Notes under the pieces: model-generated
Told to the model about the DNA's origin: nothing
The model's database searches: none
What the model saw: the letters and a program-made list of their open reading frames with translations, nothing else
Assembly (NCBI GenBank): GCA_963814875.1
Contig: CAWFFJ010000020.1
Coordinates: 1 to 57,302, forward strand
Reading direction: 5' to 3'
Source of the DNA: CAVSIS01 sp963814875
GTDB taxonomy: Bacteria > Acidobacteriota > Thermoanaerobaculia > Thermoanaerobaculales > Sulfomarinibacteraceae
Length of the DNA stretch: 57,302 bases
Part shown: one piece after another, positions 35,708-44,869 of the stretch
Numbering within the stretch: position 1 is the first letter of the stretch
Layout of the letters: the number at the start of each line of letters is the position of its first letter
Translations under genes and position numbers: made by a program

Positions 35708-37245
35708 GGTGTCGCGTCAACCCGGTCAAACCGGTAGCCTGCCTTTTCCGCGCCCCACACCTGGCTGCCGTCGGCGGCCCAGCCCCGGTCCCAGCTCGTG
35801 AGCCCCGACTGCGTGAGGGTGACCTGGGAGGTCGCGAAGCTCGCCCCGCGCAGGGTGCTCTCGCACAGCGATCCGAGTGTGGAGCCGACGAAGGTGTCGC
35901 CGGAGCGCCGCATCAGGATCGCGCAGCCCGGGCGTGGCGAGAGCATCGCCGGGTTGAGCGAGTCGAAGCGGCCGGGGTCCTGCCAGGCGCCGACGAAGCG
36001 TGACGGGTCGGCGAGCTCGAGGACCTGGCTTTCGAACAGGCCGTCGGCGATCTCGGCGACCCGGTAGACCCGCTGGCGGTAGGGCTTCTCGAGCGAGCTC
36101 GCGGCCGCCTGCTCGACGTAGAGCCAGCGCGCGCCGGTGCGCCAGGTCCAGATCGACGTCATGTGGAGCCGGATGTCGTAGAAGTCCGGGTCTGCGGCGG
36201 CCTGAGCGGCGGAGGAGAACGAGCCCGCCATCCACGAGACGAGCAGGTCGAGATCGGGCTTCGGGGCGGGGGCGCGGTCGGCGGTCGCCAGCCCGGCCTT
36301 GAACCAGCCGAGGTCGAGGCCGATGTGCTCGGACTCGGGGTCCGACCAGGCGATGCCCTCAGTGGTCCATCCGTCCTCGCCCTGGCGCCGAAGGGAGAGC
36401 TCGAGGACGTCCGCGCCGGCTCCGGAGGCCGCGAGCCGTACGAGCTCCAGCTCGAGCCCGGTCGGCGTACCGTCCCGATCGACGACCAGCGTGCGTCCGC
36501 CCTGATCGCTCATCCGGAGGTCGGGCTGCGTGACATGCTCGTCATCGTCCTCAGGGTCCTGCCAGGACAGCCAACCGGAGAAGGTCCGGCAGCGTACGAG
36601 CCGGACGGGCCCCGCGTCAGGGCGGCCCCAGACGGTGTTGCCGCCCGGCCCCGACGCCCATTCGGTGAGCAGCATTCCGGAGGCCGTGAGCACGATCTCG
36701 GTTCGGACGACGATCTCGGCGCCTCCGGGCTGGTCGGCGAGGCGGCAGCCACCCTCCGTCGAGCTTCCCGAGAAGGTCTCGCCGTCGCGGCGCCAGCGCA
36801 GCTCGCAGCCGGGAAGCGGCTTGAGTTCGTCGCGGGTGACGCTCTCCCATCGGTCCTGCTCGGCGGCGTTCTCGTCGCCTGTGCCGTCCGGGAGGCCCCA
36901 GGTGCGCATGATCACGTCGCCCGTGGTCAGGTCGGGCTCGAAGGTGAGCAGACGCCGGCGGTACACCGATGTCGGCTCGCCGCCCTGGGACTGGCGGGTG
37001 AAGACCACGTGCTCCGCGACGCCCGGCGCCGCGACCGGTGCGAAGACCACGTGGAGCCAGGGGTGCGTCGGTTCGACGCCGGTCTCTCGGTCCGCTCGGA
37101 ACTGGGCTTGGCTGTCGAACTCGCCTGACAGCATCGTCACCAGCGCCCCGAGATCGGCCTCGGCTGGCGACAACGGACGCGCTGCGGCGGGGACCGCGAC
37201 GGCGGCGGACACAGCGACGAGCACGAGCATCATAGTGCGGCGCAT
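35704..37245 (-). CDS. Secreted protein with two CpcT/CpeT-like domains
   Basis: 513 residues with a signal peptide (1-22) and GGGAGG 5 nt before the ATG. The second half matches the CpcT/CpeT family closely: LVSWMAGSFSSAAQA, RWLYVEQAAASSLEKPYRQRVYRV, the GCAILMRRSGDTFVGST run, and SWDRGWAADGSQVWGAEKAGYRF. The first half (~28-240) repeats the layout in diverged form: LVTMLSGEFDSQAQ, LPGCELRWRRDGETFSGSS, and TEWASGPGGNTVWG. CpcT attaches phycobilins in cyanobacteria, but no phycobilisome gene is here, so the role must differ. It is coupled to the MOSC gene. Confidence 0.8.
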   Translation of the reverse strand: MRRTMMLVLVAVSAAVAVPAAARPLSPAEADLGALVTMLSGEFDSQAQFRADRETGVEPTHPWLHVVFAPVAAPGVAEHVVFTRQSQGGEPTSVYRRRLLTFEPDLTTGDVIMRTWGLPDGTGDENAAEQDRWESVTRDELKPLPGCELRWRRDGETFSGSSTEGGCRLADQPGGAEIVVRTEIVLTASGMLLTEWASGPGGNTVWGRPDAGPVRLVRCRTFSGWLSWQDPEDDDEHVTQPDLRMSDQGGRTLVVDRDGTPTGLELELVRLAASGAGADVLELSLRRQGEDGWTTEGIAWSDPESEHIGLDLGWFKAGLATADRAPAPKPDLDLLVSWMAGSFSSAAQAAADPDFYDIRLHMTSIWTWRTGARWLYVEQAAASSLEKPYRQRVYRVAEIADGLFESQVLELADPSRFVGAWQDPGRFDSLNPAMLSPRPGCAILMRRSGDTFVGSTLGSLCESTLRGASFATSQVTLTQSGLTSWDRGWAADGSQVWGAEKAGYRFDRVDATP

Positions 37246-37347
37246 ACAACCTCCCGGCGGCGCCCCGTGCGCCGCCAGGGCATCATAGCCTTCCGGGCGC
37301 TCGTGTCAGCGCAGCGTGAACCGCACGCGTGCCGGCCCGAGCGAAGG

Positions 37348-38589
37348 TCAGTCGACCACGGTGCCCTTTGGGATCACGACAATGCCGGACTCGGTGACCG
37401 TGAAGCGCTCTCGGTCCCGCACGGGATCCTCACCGATCACCGCTCCTGGACCGATGCGCGCCCGCTTGTCGACGATCGCCCTCCGCACGCGCGCGTGGCG
37501 CCCGACATCGACTCCGTCCATCAGCACCGAGTCGGACACCTTGGCGTAGGAGTTCACGCGGACCTCGGGCGAGACGATGGTGCGTTCGACCTGGCCCCCA
37601 GACAGGATCGCGCCGTTGCACACCAGCGAGTCCAGCGCGGCGCCGCGCCGAGCGTCGGCGCCTTCCTGGGCGAACACGGTCTTGGCGGGCGGTAGCTGAC
37701 GCGGCATCGAACGCAGCGGCCAGTCGCGGTCGTAGAGATTGAACACGGGGTCGACCGCGACCAGGTCCATGCTCGCCGCATAGTAGGAGTCGAGCGTGCC
37801 GATGTCCCGCCAGTACGCGTCGCCCTTGCGGTTCTCATCGACAAAGGGGTACGCGAGGAGGCGCCTGCTCGCCACCATCCCGGGCAGGATGTCGTGCCCG
37901 AAGTCGTGCCGGCTGAGCTGGGTCGAGTCCTCGATCAGGGCGCGGACCAGGGCGTCGGTCTCGAAGCAGTAGACGCCCATGTTGACCAGGGCGCGGTCGG
38001 GACGGCCCGGGATCGGAATCGGGTTCTCGGGCTTCTCGTGAAAGGCGACGATCCGCCAGGAACGGTCGACCTGGACCACGCCGAAAGAACGCGCCTGCTC
38101 GAGTGGGACCTCGACGACCCCGACCGTCGCGAGAGCTCCGGCGGCCTCGTGGGCGTCCATCATCGGCTCGTAGCTCATCTTGTAGACGTGGTCGCCGGAG
38201 AGGATCAAGACCCGTTCGGGCTCGATCTGCTCGAGCAGGTAGATGTTGTGGAAGACTGCGTCGGCGGTGCCCTCATACCATCGCTGGCCGACCCGAAGCT
38301 GGGGTGGGACGGTCTGGATGAACTGGCCGAGCTCGGAGGCGAAGATCAGGCTCCAGCCGAGCTGAATGTGGCGCTGGAGACTTCCCGACTTGTACTGGGT
38401 CAGCACGTAGATCTTGCGCAGCCCCGAGTTGAGGCAGTTTGAAAGCGTGAAGTCGACGATGCGGTACATGCCGCCGAACGGCACCGCGGGCTTGGAGCGG
38501 TCGAGGGTGAGGGGAAGCAGCCGCTCGCCCTGGCCTCCGGCGAGGACAAGGGTGAGGGTATCCTCGAAGACGACCTTCTTGCGCCGCAT
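37348..38589 (-). CDS. glgC: Glucose-1-phosphate adenylyltransferase
   Basis: 413 residues from ATG 38589, with GGAGG 5 nt upstream. The N-terminal nucleotidyltransferase domain has LAGGQGERLLPLTLDRSKPAVPFGG and MYRIVDFTLSNCLNSG, then the YEGTADAVFHN, SGDHVYKM and FHEKPENP segments. The C-terminal left-handed beta-helix begins near 290. It makes ADP-glucose from ATP and glucose-1-phosphate, the first committed step of glycogen synthesis. No other glycogen gene is adjacent. Confidence 0.95.
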   Translation of the reverse strand: MRRKKVVFEDTLTLVLAGGQGERLLPLTLDRSKPAVPFGGMYRIVDFTLSNCLNSGLRKIYVLTQYKSGSLQRHIQLGWSLIFASELGQFIQTVPPQLRVGQRWYEGTADAVFHNIYLLEQIEPERVLILSGDHVYKMSYEPMMDAHEAAGALATVGVVEVPLEQARSFGVVQVDRSWRIVAFHEKPENPIPIPGRPDRALVNMGVYCFETDALVRALIEDSTQLSRHDFGHDILPGMVASRRLLAYPFVDENRKGDAYWRDIGTLDSYYAASMDLVAVDPVFNLYDRDWPLRSMPRQLPPAKTVFAQEGADARRGAALDSLVCNGAILSGGQVERTIVSPEVRVNSYAKVSDSVLMDGVDVGRHARVRRAIVDKRARIGPGAVIGEDPVRDRERFTVTESGIVVIPKGTVVD

Positions 38590-39020
38590 CACAGCCTCCC
38601 TGGTGGCAGTCAGCTTGCTGCACCTATCTCTCCCAGGCTATCCCAACCCGCCCCGCACTGCGAACTGTCGGTTCGCCGCCGCCCGACCGAGGTTTGAGCT
38701 GGGCCTTCTCCCGGCTCCTCGAGCCTGCCGGTCGCGTCAGCTTGCGTCGCGAGGCGGCCGAGATGGTTCCCCGGACGATGACTCGCAGCCATCGCGGATT
38801 GCAGTCGTCTCTACGTGGCCGACTATGGTTCCCGCGGAGCCCGGACGTCTCACGACGCGGCGAACCGAGGGCCGCACGACGTGGGCAGGTGCTGGCTTTC
38901 TCGGTGCGCCGACGCCCGGAGGCATAGCAGCGCTATGTCGAGGACGACGGCGTGCCGAAAAGACGGCAGATGCCTGCGGCGGGTGGGCCGCAGGCGCCGT
39001 GCTCGTGAGATGTCCGGGCT
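38590..39020. other. Intergenic region
   Basis: About 430 bp between two minus-strand genes, with no credible gene or repeat. It must contain the glgC promoter. Confidence 0.4.
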
Positions 39021-40565
39021 CTAAAGCTCCTTGACCGCCGCGATCAGCTCGAGCATCGCCTTCTTGCCGTCGTTGAAGAACATCACCGTGTTGTCGTTGG
39101 CGAACAGCGGGTTCGGGATCCCGGCGAAGCCCGGGCTGAGGCTGCGCTTGATGACCACGACAGTGCGCGCCTTGTCGACGTCGATGATCGGCATGCCGGC
39201 GATCGGGCTGCCCGGGTCGGTACGAGCCACCGGGTTGACGACGTCGTTGGCGCCGATCACGATCGCGACGTCGATCTGCGCCATCTCGGGGTTGATGTCG
39301 TCCATCTCGCGCAGCTTGTCGTACGGCACGTCGGCCTCGGCAAGGAGCACGTTCATGTGCCCCGGCATGCGCCCTGCGACCGGGTGAATGGCGTACTCCA
39401 CGGTGATGCCGCGCGCCTCGAGGTTGTTGGCGAAGTCGCGAACCGCGTGCTGCGCCTGCGCGACCGCCATGCCGTAACCGGGCACGATCACCACCCGCTG
39501 AGCGCCGTCGAGGATCATCGCGACCTCCTCGGCGGAGGCTGACTTGACGGTCGTGTAGACGTCGTCGGCGTCGGGGGTGTCCGAGGTCGGACCCATGGTT
39601 CCGAACAGGACGTTGGTCAACGACCGGTTCATCGCCTTGCACATGATCTTGGTCAGGATGATGCCCGAGGCGCCGACCAGTGACCCCGCGATGATCAGGA
39701 CCGTGTTGTTGATCACAAAGCCGGTGGCGCAGGCCGCGAGGCCCGAGTAGGAGTTGAGCAGGGCGATCACCACCGGCATGTCGGCGCCACCGATGGACAG
39801 CGTCAGCAGCACGCCGAGCACGCCGGCGACGCCGACCAGGAGCCAGAACAGCGGGGTGTCGTGGGGGTTCATGACCACCAGCACGCCGAGCACGACCGAG
39901 CCGGCGGCCGCGGCCCACTTGAGGGTGTCCATGCCGGGGAAGCGGTCCTTCTTGACCAGCAGCATTCCGGCGATCACAAACGCCGACACTGCGACGCCGA
40001 GCGCCACGGGGTGGAAGCCGAGATCCGCGGCGTACGCGAGCCCGCCGACCGCCACCGCAAACGAGAAGCCGTACTTGATGACCTTCTGCCCGGTAGTGAG
40101 CTTCCACTTGACGGCGAGGATCTCGGCCAGCTTGCCGAAGGCGACGTAGCTGCCGAAGAACGTGACCGAGCCGATGATCCCCGTTGCGACGGTCGCGATC
40201 TTCATTTGCATGGAGGCTTCGACGTTGATCGCGGCGATCGCCGCGACCAGGGCCGAGCCCGCGACCAGGACCGAAGCGCCGCCGCCGAAGCCGTTGAACA
40301 GGCCGACCATCTCCGGCATCGAGGTCATCTTGACCTTGGCCGCCGAAACCGCGCCGATCAACGTGCCGATGGCGACGCCGAGCAGGATGTAGCTCCACTC
40401 GAGGTTCTCGCTGACCAGGGCGGCCATGATCGCGAGCAGCATGCCGATCGCACCGACGACGTTGCCGCGCACCGCCGTCTTGGGGTGCGACATCCACATC
40501 AGGTCGAGGATGAAGAGGACGGATGCGATCAGGTAGATGACGTTGACGAGGTCCTGGCTGAGCAT
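39021..40565 (-). CDS. pntB: NAD(P) transhydrogenase subunit beta
   Basis: 514 residues. The N-terminal ~290 residues are membrane helices (domain II): LVNVIYLIASVLFILDLMWM, SMPEMVGLFNGFGGGASVLV. The C-terminal ~180 residues are the NADP(H)-binding domain III: VVIVPGYGMAVAQAQHAV, EYAIHPVAGRMPGHMNVLLAEADVPYD, and VVVIKRSLSPGFAGIPNPLF. With the two alpha subunits it forms the proton-pumping transhydrogenase that drives NADP+ reduction by NADH. It is the last gene of a tight operon (gap of 10 nt). Confidence 0.96.
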   Translation of the reverse strand: MLSQDLVNVIYLIASVLFILDLMWMSHPKTAVRGNVVGAIGMLLAIMAALVSENLEWSYILLGVAIGTLIGAVSAAKVKMTSMPEMVGLFNGFGGGASVLVAGSALVAAIAAINVEASMQMKIATVATGIIGSVTFFGSYVAFGKLAEILAVKWKLTTGQKVIKYGFSFAVAVGGLAYAADLGFHPVALGVAVSAFVIAGMLLVKKDRFPGMDTLKWAAAAGSVVLGVLVVMNPHDTPLFWLLVGVAGVLGVLLTLSIGGADMPVVIALLNSYSGLAACATGFVINNTVLIIAGSLVGASGIILTKIMCKAMNRSLTNVLFGTMGPTSDTPDADDVYTTVKSASAEEVAMILDGAQRVVIVPGYGMAVAQAQHAVRDFANNLEARGITVEYAIHPVAGRMPGHMNVLLAEADVPYDKLREMDDINPEMAQIDVAIVIGANDVVNPVARTDPGSPIAGMPIIDVDKARTVVVIKRSLSPGFAGIPNPLFANDNTVMFFNDGKKAMLELIAAVKEL

Positions 40566-40575
40566 CGTCCGCCCC

Positions 40576-40851
40576 TCAGTTCCGCTTGAACATCTTGAGC
40601 ATGCGGTGGGTTACCAGGTACCCGCCGACGACGTTGATAGTGGCGAAGATCACGGCGACGAAGGCCATGACCTTGGCCAGGTGAGGGTTGCCGATCTGGC
40701 CGGCGAGAATCAGCGCGCCGATGACCGTAATGCCGGAGATCGCGTTGGAGCCCGACATCAGCGGCGTGTGCAGCGTCGGCGGGACCTTGGTGATGACCGC
40801 GAAGCCGACGAAGATGGCGAGCACGAAGATGGTCAGCAGGAAGATGAGCAT
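40576..40851 (-). CDS. pntAB: NAD(P) transhydrogenase subunit alpha, part 2
   Basis: 91 residues with three membrane helices: IFLLTIFVLAIFVGFAVI, then PPTLHTPLMSGSNAISGI, which is the conserved loop of the alpha membrane part, and a final helix ending HRMLKMFKRN. Separation of alpha into two proteins is the Rhodospirillum-type arrangement. It lies 11 nt after the first alpha gene. Confidence 0.94.
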   Translation of the reverse strand: MLIFLLTIFVLAIFVGFAVITKVPPTLHTPLMSGSNAISGITVIGALILAGQIGNPHLAKVMAFVAVIFATINVVGGYLVTHRMLKMFKRN

Positions 40852-40862
40852 GGCGCCCTCCC

Positions 40863-42026
40863 TCAGGCCTTGGTTCCGGCGCCGAGCAGCTCGACGACGC
40901 CGGGATGCACGACCTCGCCGTCGCGCGTGATCAGAGTGCCGGCGGTGATCTCGTCAGTGCCGTCGAGAGCTACCGCGCCGTCCTTGGTGAGGTGAAGCAG
41001 GAAGGTGGCGACGTTCTTGGCGAACATCTGGCTCGCGTGGTGGGGAACCGTCGAGGCCAGGTTGAGCGGACCGAGGATGGATACCCCACCGTGCTCGACG
41101 GTCTCGCCCGGCTTGGTGAGCTCGCAGTTACCGCCGCGTTCGGCCGCCAGGTCGACGATCAGCGATCCCGGGTGCATGCGCTCGACCATCTCGCGGGTGA
41201 CGAGGATCGGGGCCTTCTTGCCGGGAACGGCGGCGGTCGTGATGACGACCTCGTTGGCCGCGACGACCTCGAGCATCATCTCGCGCTGGCGGCGGTAGAA
41301 GTCCTCGCCGAGCGCCTTGGCGTAGCCGCCTGCATCCTCGGCCGCAGCCGCTTCGAGCTCGAGCTCGATGAACTTGCCGCCGAGGCTCTGGACCTGCTCC
41401 TTGACTGCCGGGCGCACGTCGTACGCGGACACGACCGCGCCGAGGCGCTTGGCGGTGGCGATCGCCTGCAGCCCCGCAACCCCGGCGCCGACCACGAACA
41501 CGTGGGCCGGGGAGACCGTTCCGGCCGCCGTCATCAGCATCGGAAACATGCGCGGCAGTGCACTGGCGGCCAGCAGCACCGCCTTGTAGCCGGCGATGGT
41601 GGCCTGCGAGGAGAGCACGTCCATGCTCTGGGCGCGGGTGATCCGGGGCATCATCTCGAGCGAGAGCAGCGCGACGCCGGCCGCAGCGGCGTGTCGGTCG
41701 GCGTCGAGTGCGGCCAGCGGGTCGCAGGTCGCGATCACGATCTGGCCCTTGCGGTAGCTGTCGAGATCGGCCGGGCCGGCGTCCGGGTTCGCCCCGAAGG
41801 CCCGCACCTGCGCGAGGACGTCGGCGCGGGCGAAGACCTCGCTCCGCGAGGCCACGATCTCGGCCCCCTTGTCCGTGTACTCGGTGTCGGAGAAGCCCGC
41901 GGGAACGCCGGCGCCGGTCTCGATCACCACCTCGAGACCCGCCTTTTTCAAAGGAGAGAGCGACGCCGGAACCAGGGCCACTCGGCGCTCGCCGGGGAAG
42001 GACTCTCGTGGTACACCGACGATCAT
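40863..42026 (-). CDS. pntAA: NAD(P) transhydrogenase subunit alpha, part 1
   Basis: 387 residues, the soluble NAD(H)-binding domain I, related to alanine dehydrogenase. MIVGVPRESFPGERRVALVP opens the protein. RAQSMDVLSSQATIAGYKAVL and the Rossmann motif VVGAGVAGLQAIATAKRLGAVV with the DVR specificity loop are all present. GGAGG lies 10 nt before the ATG. First gene of the pntAA-pntAB-pntB operon. The upstream region up to tRNA-Cys holds the operon's promoter, but no clear boxes are visible. Confidence 0.95.
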   Translation of the reverse strand: MIVGVPRESFPGERRVALVPASLSPLKKAGLEVVIETGAGVPAGFSDTEYTDKGAEIVASRSEVFARADVLAQVRAFGANPDAGPADLDSYRKGQIVIATCDPLAALDADRHAAAAGVALLSLEMMPRITRAQSMDVLSSQATIAGYKAVLLAASALPRMFPMLMTAAGTVSPAHVFVVGAGVAGLQAIATAKRLGAVVSAYDVRPAVKEQVQSLGGKFIELELEAAAAEDAGGYAKALGEDFYRRQREMMLEVVAANEVVITTAAVPGKKAPILVTREMVERMHPGSLIVDLAAERGGNCELTKPGETVEHGGVSILGPLNLASTVPHHASQMFAKNVATFLLHLTKDGAVALDGTDEITAGTLITRDGEVVHPGVVELLGAGTKA

Positions 42027-42136
42027 GGGAACCGCGCCTCCAGTCGTTTTCTGCGAACGGGTCTTGCACCGCGCATTATTCCTGATCCTTCATTGAATTA
42101 CGAGCAGGAAAAGCAGATGCCGGCATGGAAGGAGGA

Positions 42137-42211
42137 TGGAGGCGACGGGCGGATTCGAACCGCCGAATCAGGGCTTTGCAGGCCCCTGCCTTACCGCTTG
42201 GCTACGTCGCC
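42137..42211 (-). tRNA. tRNA-Cys (anticodon GCA)
   Basis: The minus strand folds as a complete tRNA. The 7-bp acceptor stem GGCGACG/CGTCGCC is followed by U73 (as expected for tRNA-Cys) and an encoded CCA. The anticodon loop CTGCAAA gives GCA, and the T arm is GGCGGTTCGAATCCGCC. 75 nt including CCA. Confidence 0.95.
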
Positions 42212-42252
42212 ACGGGCGCCGATTCTAGCGGTGGCCCGATCGCCGGTCAAGA

Positions 42253-42300
42253 GACGGAGAAACCACAGAGACGCCCAGAGACGCTAGACGCAAGACGCAA
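42253..42300. repeat. Degenerate GACGCAAGACG-type short-period array
   Basis: A run of imperfect AGAGACGC/GACGCAAGAC units directly adjoins the 195-bp repeat. A similar tract adjoins the other copy at 47334-47365, in inverted orientation. Confidence 0.6.
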
Positions 42301-42495
42301 GACGCTAGAAGCGAGATGTGGGGTCGCTGGCCGCAAGATCGAACGCTGGCGGGATTCTGACCTGTGGTCTCACGAGTGCTTGGGTCTCTGAGCACCAGGA
42401 CACCAGGGTGCGACAGTTGGAGCGTTCCCACGCGAAAACGTAGCCATCCGCGAGTTCGCAGTGCCCCTCCATGCGCTGCACCTCTCGCGTCTCGC
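42301..42495 (+). repeat. 195-bp dispersed repeat, copy A
   Basis: My hand alignment to the reverse complement of 47139-47333 gives about 10 mismatches over 195 positions and no gaps (~95% identity). The ends are GCGAGATG near the left and CGTCTCGC at the right, forming a short terminal inverted repeat. It sits between tRNA-Cys and tRNA-Gly and has no credible gene. Confidence 0.85.
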
Positions 42496-42553
42496 TTCTC
42501 GCGGGCGGTGTCTCTGTGCCTCTGTGGGGGTCAATCGGGTGGGAGGAGTGAAA

Positions 42554-42628
<75 letters not shown>

Positions 42629-42736
42629 TCAGCGCCGGCTCGCGCCGGGAGAGAAAAGCTAGCAATCCGCGCCGCCGGTGTCAAGTCCCGCCGGCAACCG
42701 CCGCTTCGCTGACGGCTGCCTGCGGGAAGGTCTCGA

Positions 42737-44869
42737 TCAGCTGGAGGGCCACGTCACTCCGAGCTCCCGGACCAGGAAGGCGAGCTTGTCGGCCGCCTCC
42801 TCGACCTGCTTGGTGACCGGCTTGCCGGCGCCGTGCCCGGCCCGCGTCTCCACCCGGAGCAGGATCGGCGCGTCGCCGGCCTGGGCGGCCTGCATCGCGG
42901 TGGTGTACTTGAACGAGTGCCCGGGGACCACCCGGTCGTCGTGGTCCGAAGTCATCACCAACACCGCGGGGTAGTGGGTTCCCGGCTTGACGTTGTGGTA
43001 GGGCGAGTAGGCGCGCAGGACGGGGAACATCTTGGGATCCTCGGGGGAGCCGTAGTCGCTGACCCAGGCCCAGCCGATGGTGAACTTGTTGAAGCGCAGC
43101 ATGTCCATCACGCCGACCTCGGGGATCGCCGCGGCGAACAGATCCGGACGCTGGTTGAGCACCGCACCGACCAGCAGGCCGCCGTTCGAGCCGCCGTTGA
43201 TCGCGATCCGTCCCGGCCGGCTCCAGCCGCTCGAGACAAACCACTCCGCGGCGCCGATGAAGTCGTCGAACACGTTCTGCTTGTTCTTCAGACGGCCGGC
43301 GTCGTGCCACGCCTGGCCGTACTCGCCGCCGCCGCGGAGGTTGGCCGAGCCGAACACGCCGCCCATGCGCAGCCACTGGATGATCCAAGTCCGGTAGCGC
43401 GGCACGACGGGCACGTCGAAGCCGCCGTAGCCCTGAAGCAGTACCGGGACGTTGCCATCGGGCTTGACGCTCTTCAGGTGGCTGACGAACATCGGCACCT
43501 TGGTGCCGTCCTTGCTCGTGGTCCACACCTGCTCGGTGACGAAGTCCGCCGGGTCGAAGGGCACATCGGGGCTGCGGAACTCGGTCGCCGCCGCGCTCGT
43601 CGAATCGAGGCGGTAGATACTCGGCGGGGTGGTGAAGCTCTGGAAGGTGAAGAAGGCCTGCGACGAGCTGCGCCGGCCGTTGAGGCTGCCGACCGCTCCC
43701 GGCCCGGGCAGCGCCACCTCGCCTCTTGGAGCGCCGTCGAGGCCGACCAGCTCGAGCTTCGCGGTCGCGTCGACCAGGCGCTGGGCAATCAGGCTGTTGC
43801 CGGCGGCAGTGACGCCGGTGAGCACCGAGGCGCCCTCGGGCACGACCTCGCGCCGCCGCTCCGGGTGGCGAGCATCGATTGCGACCACCCGACCGAGTGG
43901 CGCGTCGGCGTCGGTGCGGAAGATCAGCTCTTCGCCGTCCGACGTGACGAGCTGCCAGCCGGCGTCGAAGTTGTCGATGAGCGGGACGAAGTCCGCGCCC
44001 TTCCGGGAGAGCTCGCGCACCAGCACCATCGTCTTGCGCTCGGAGCCACGCCGGATGCTGAGCACCTGCCAGCGGCCGTCCTCGGTGTCCTCGGCGCCGA
44101 ACATCCACTTGGGCTCGTCGGGACGCTGGTAGACAAGAGCGTCCTCCGCCTGCGACGTGCCGACCCGGTGCCGCATCAGGCGCGGAGCGGAAGAGATGGC
44201 CTTGCGCTCGCTGCCCGCAGCCGGCTGGTCGAAGGCCGCGTAGGTGAAGGAGCGGCCGTCCGCGGCCCAGTTGGCGTTCGAGAACTTCGACCACTCGAGT
44301 CGATCGGGCAGGTCCTCGCCGGTCGCGACATTGCGCACGCGCCACGTGCGCCAGTCGGAGCCGCCGTCGGAGAGGGCGTAGGCGAGCAGGCTGCCGTCGG
44401 GCGACGGCGACGGCGAGAACACGGCGATGGTGCCGTCCGCCGACAGCCCGTTGGGGTCGAGCAGGACCCGCGGCTGGGCGTCGGGGCCGTCATGGACCCA
44501 GATCACGTCCTGGGCCTGGCTGCCGTCGTTGGCGAGCCAGAAGACGCGCGTGCCGGCGGCGAACGCCTGGGTCACGCTGGGCACGCGGTAGAGCGCGTCG
44601 AGCGGCGCGGTCAGCGCTGCCCTTGCGGGGATCGCGTCGAGGTAGGAGCGGGTGAGTGCGTTCTCCTTCTCGACCCAGGCGTGGACCTCGGGCGAGTCGA
44701 TGTCCTCGAGCCAGCGGTAGGGGTCGGCGACCTTGACACCGTTGTAGTCGTCGACCGCGTCGACCTTGCGGGTCTCGGGGTAGCTGAGCTTGGGGTGTCC
44801 GGGGGAGGTGCCGCACGCCACGGCGGCGGCGAGGCTGAGCATCAAGAGAGTCGTCGAGCCACGCTTCAT
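42737..44869 (-). CDS. Prolyl oligopeptidase family serine peptidase, lipoprotein
   Basis: 710 residues from ATG 44869, with GGAGG 7 nt upstream. The lipoprotein signal ends at Cys 19 (SLAAAVACGTS). The N-terminal POP segment YPETRKVDAVDDYNGVKVADPYRWLED leads into a seven-bladed propeller (~90-430), followed by the alpha/beta hydrolase domain. The nucleophile Ser lies in INGGSNGGLLVGA, the Asp in SDHDDRVVP, and the His in RAGHGAGKP. S9A enzymes cut after proline in short peptides; here it would act on the envelope side. Monocistronic. Confidence 0.93.
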   Translation of the reverse strand: MKRGSTTLLMLSLAAAVACGTSPGHPKLSYPETRKVDAVDDYNGVKVADPYRWLEDIDSPEVHAWVEKENALTRSYLDAIPARAALTAPLDALYRVPSVTQAFAAGTRVFWLANDGSQAQDVIWVHDGPDAQPRVLLDPNGLSADGTIAVFSPSPSPDGSLLAYALSDGGSDWRTWRVRNVATGEDLPDRLEWSKFSNANWAADGRSFTYAAFDQPAAGSERKAISSAPRLMRHRVGTSQAEDALVYQRPDEPKWMFGAEDTEDGRWQVLSIRRGSERKTMVLVRELSRKGADFVPLIDNFDAGWQLVTSDGEELIFRTDADAPLGRVVAIDARHPERRREVVPEGASVLTGVTAAGNSLIAQRLVDATAKLELVGLDGAPRGEVALPGPGAVGSLNGRRSSSQAFFTFQSFTTPPSIYRLDSTSAAATEFRSPDVPFDPADFVTEQVWTTSKDGTKVPMFVSHLKSVKPDGNVPVLLQGYGGFDVPVVPRYRTWIIQWLRMGGVFGSANLRGGGEYGQAWHDAGRLKNKQNVFDDFIGAAEWFVSSGWSRPGRIAINGGSNGGLLVGAVLNQRPDLFAAAIPEVGVMDMLRFNKFTIGWAWVSDYGSPEDPKMFPVLRAYSPYHNVKPGTHYPAVLVMTSDHDDRVVPGHSFKYTTAMQAAQAGDAPILLRVETRAGHGAGKPVTKQVEEAADKLAFLVRELGVTWPSS

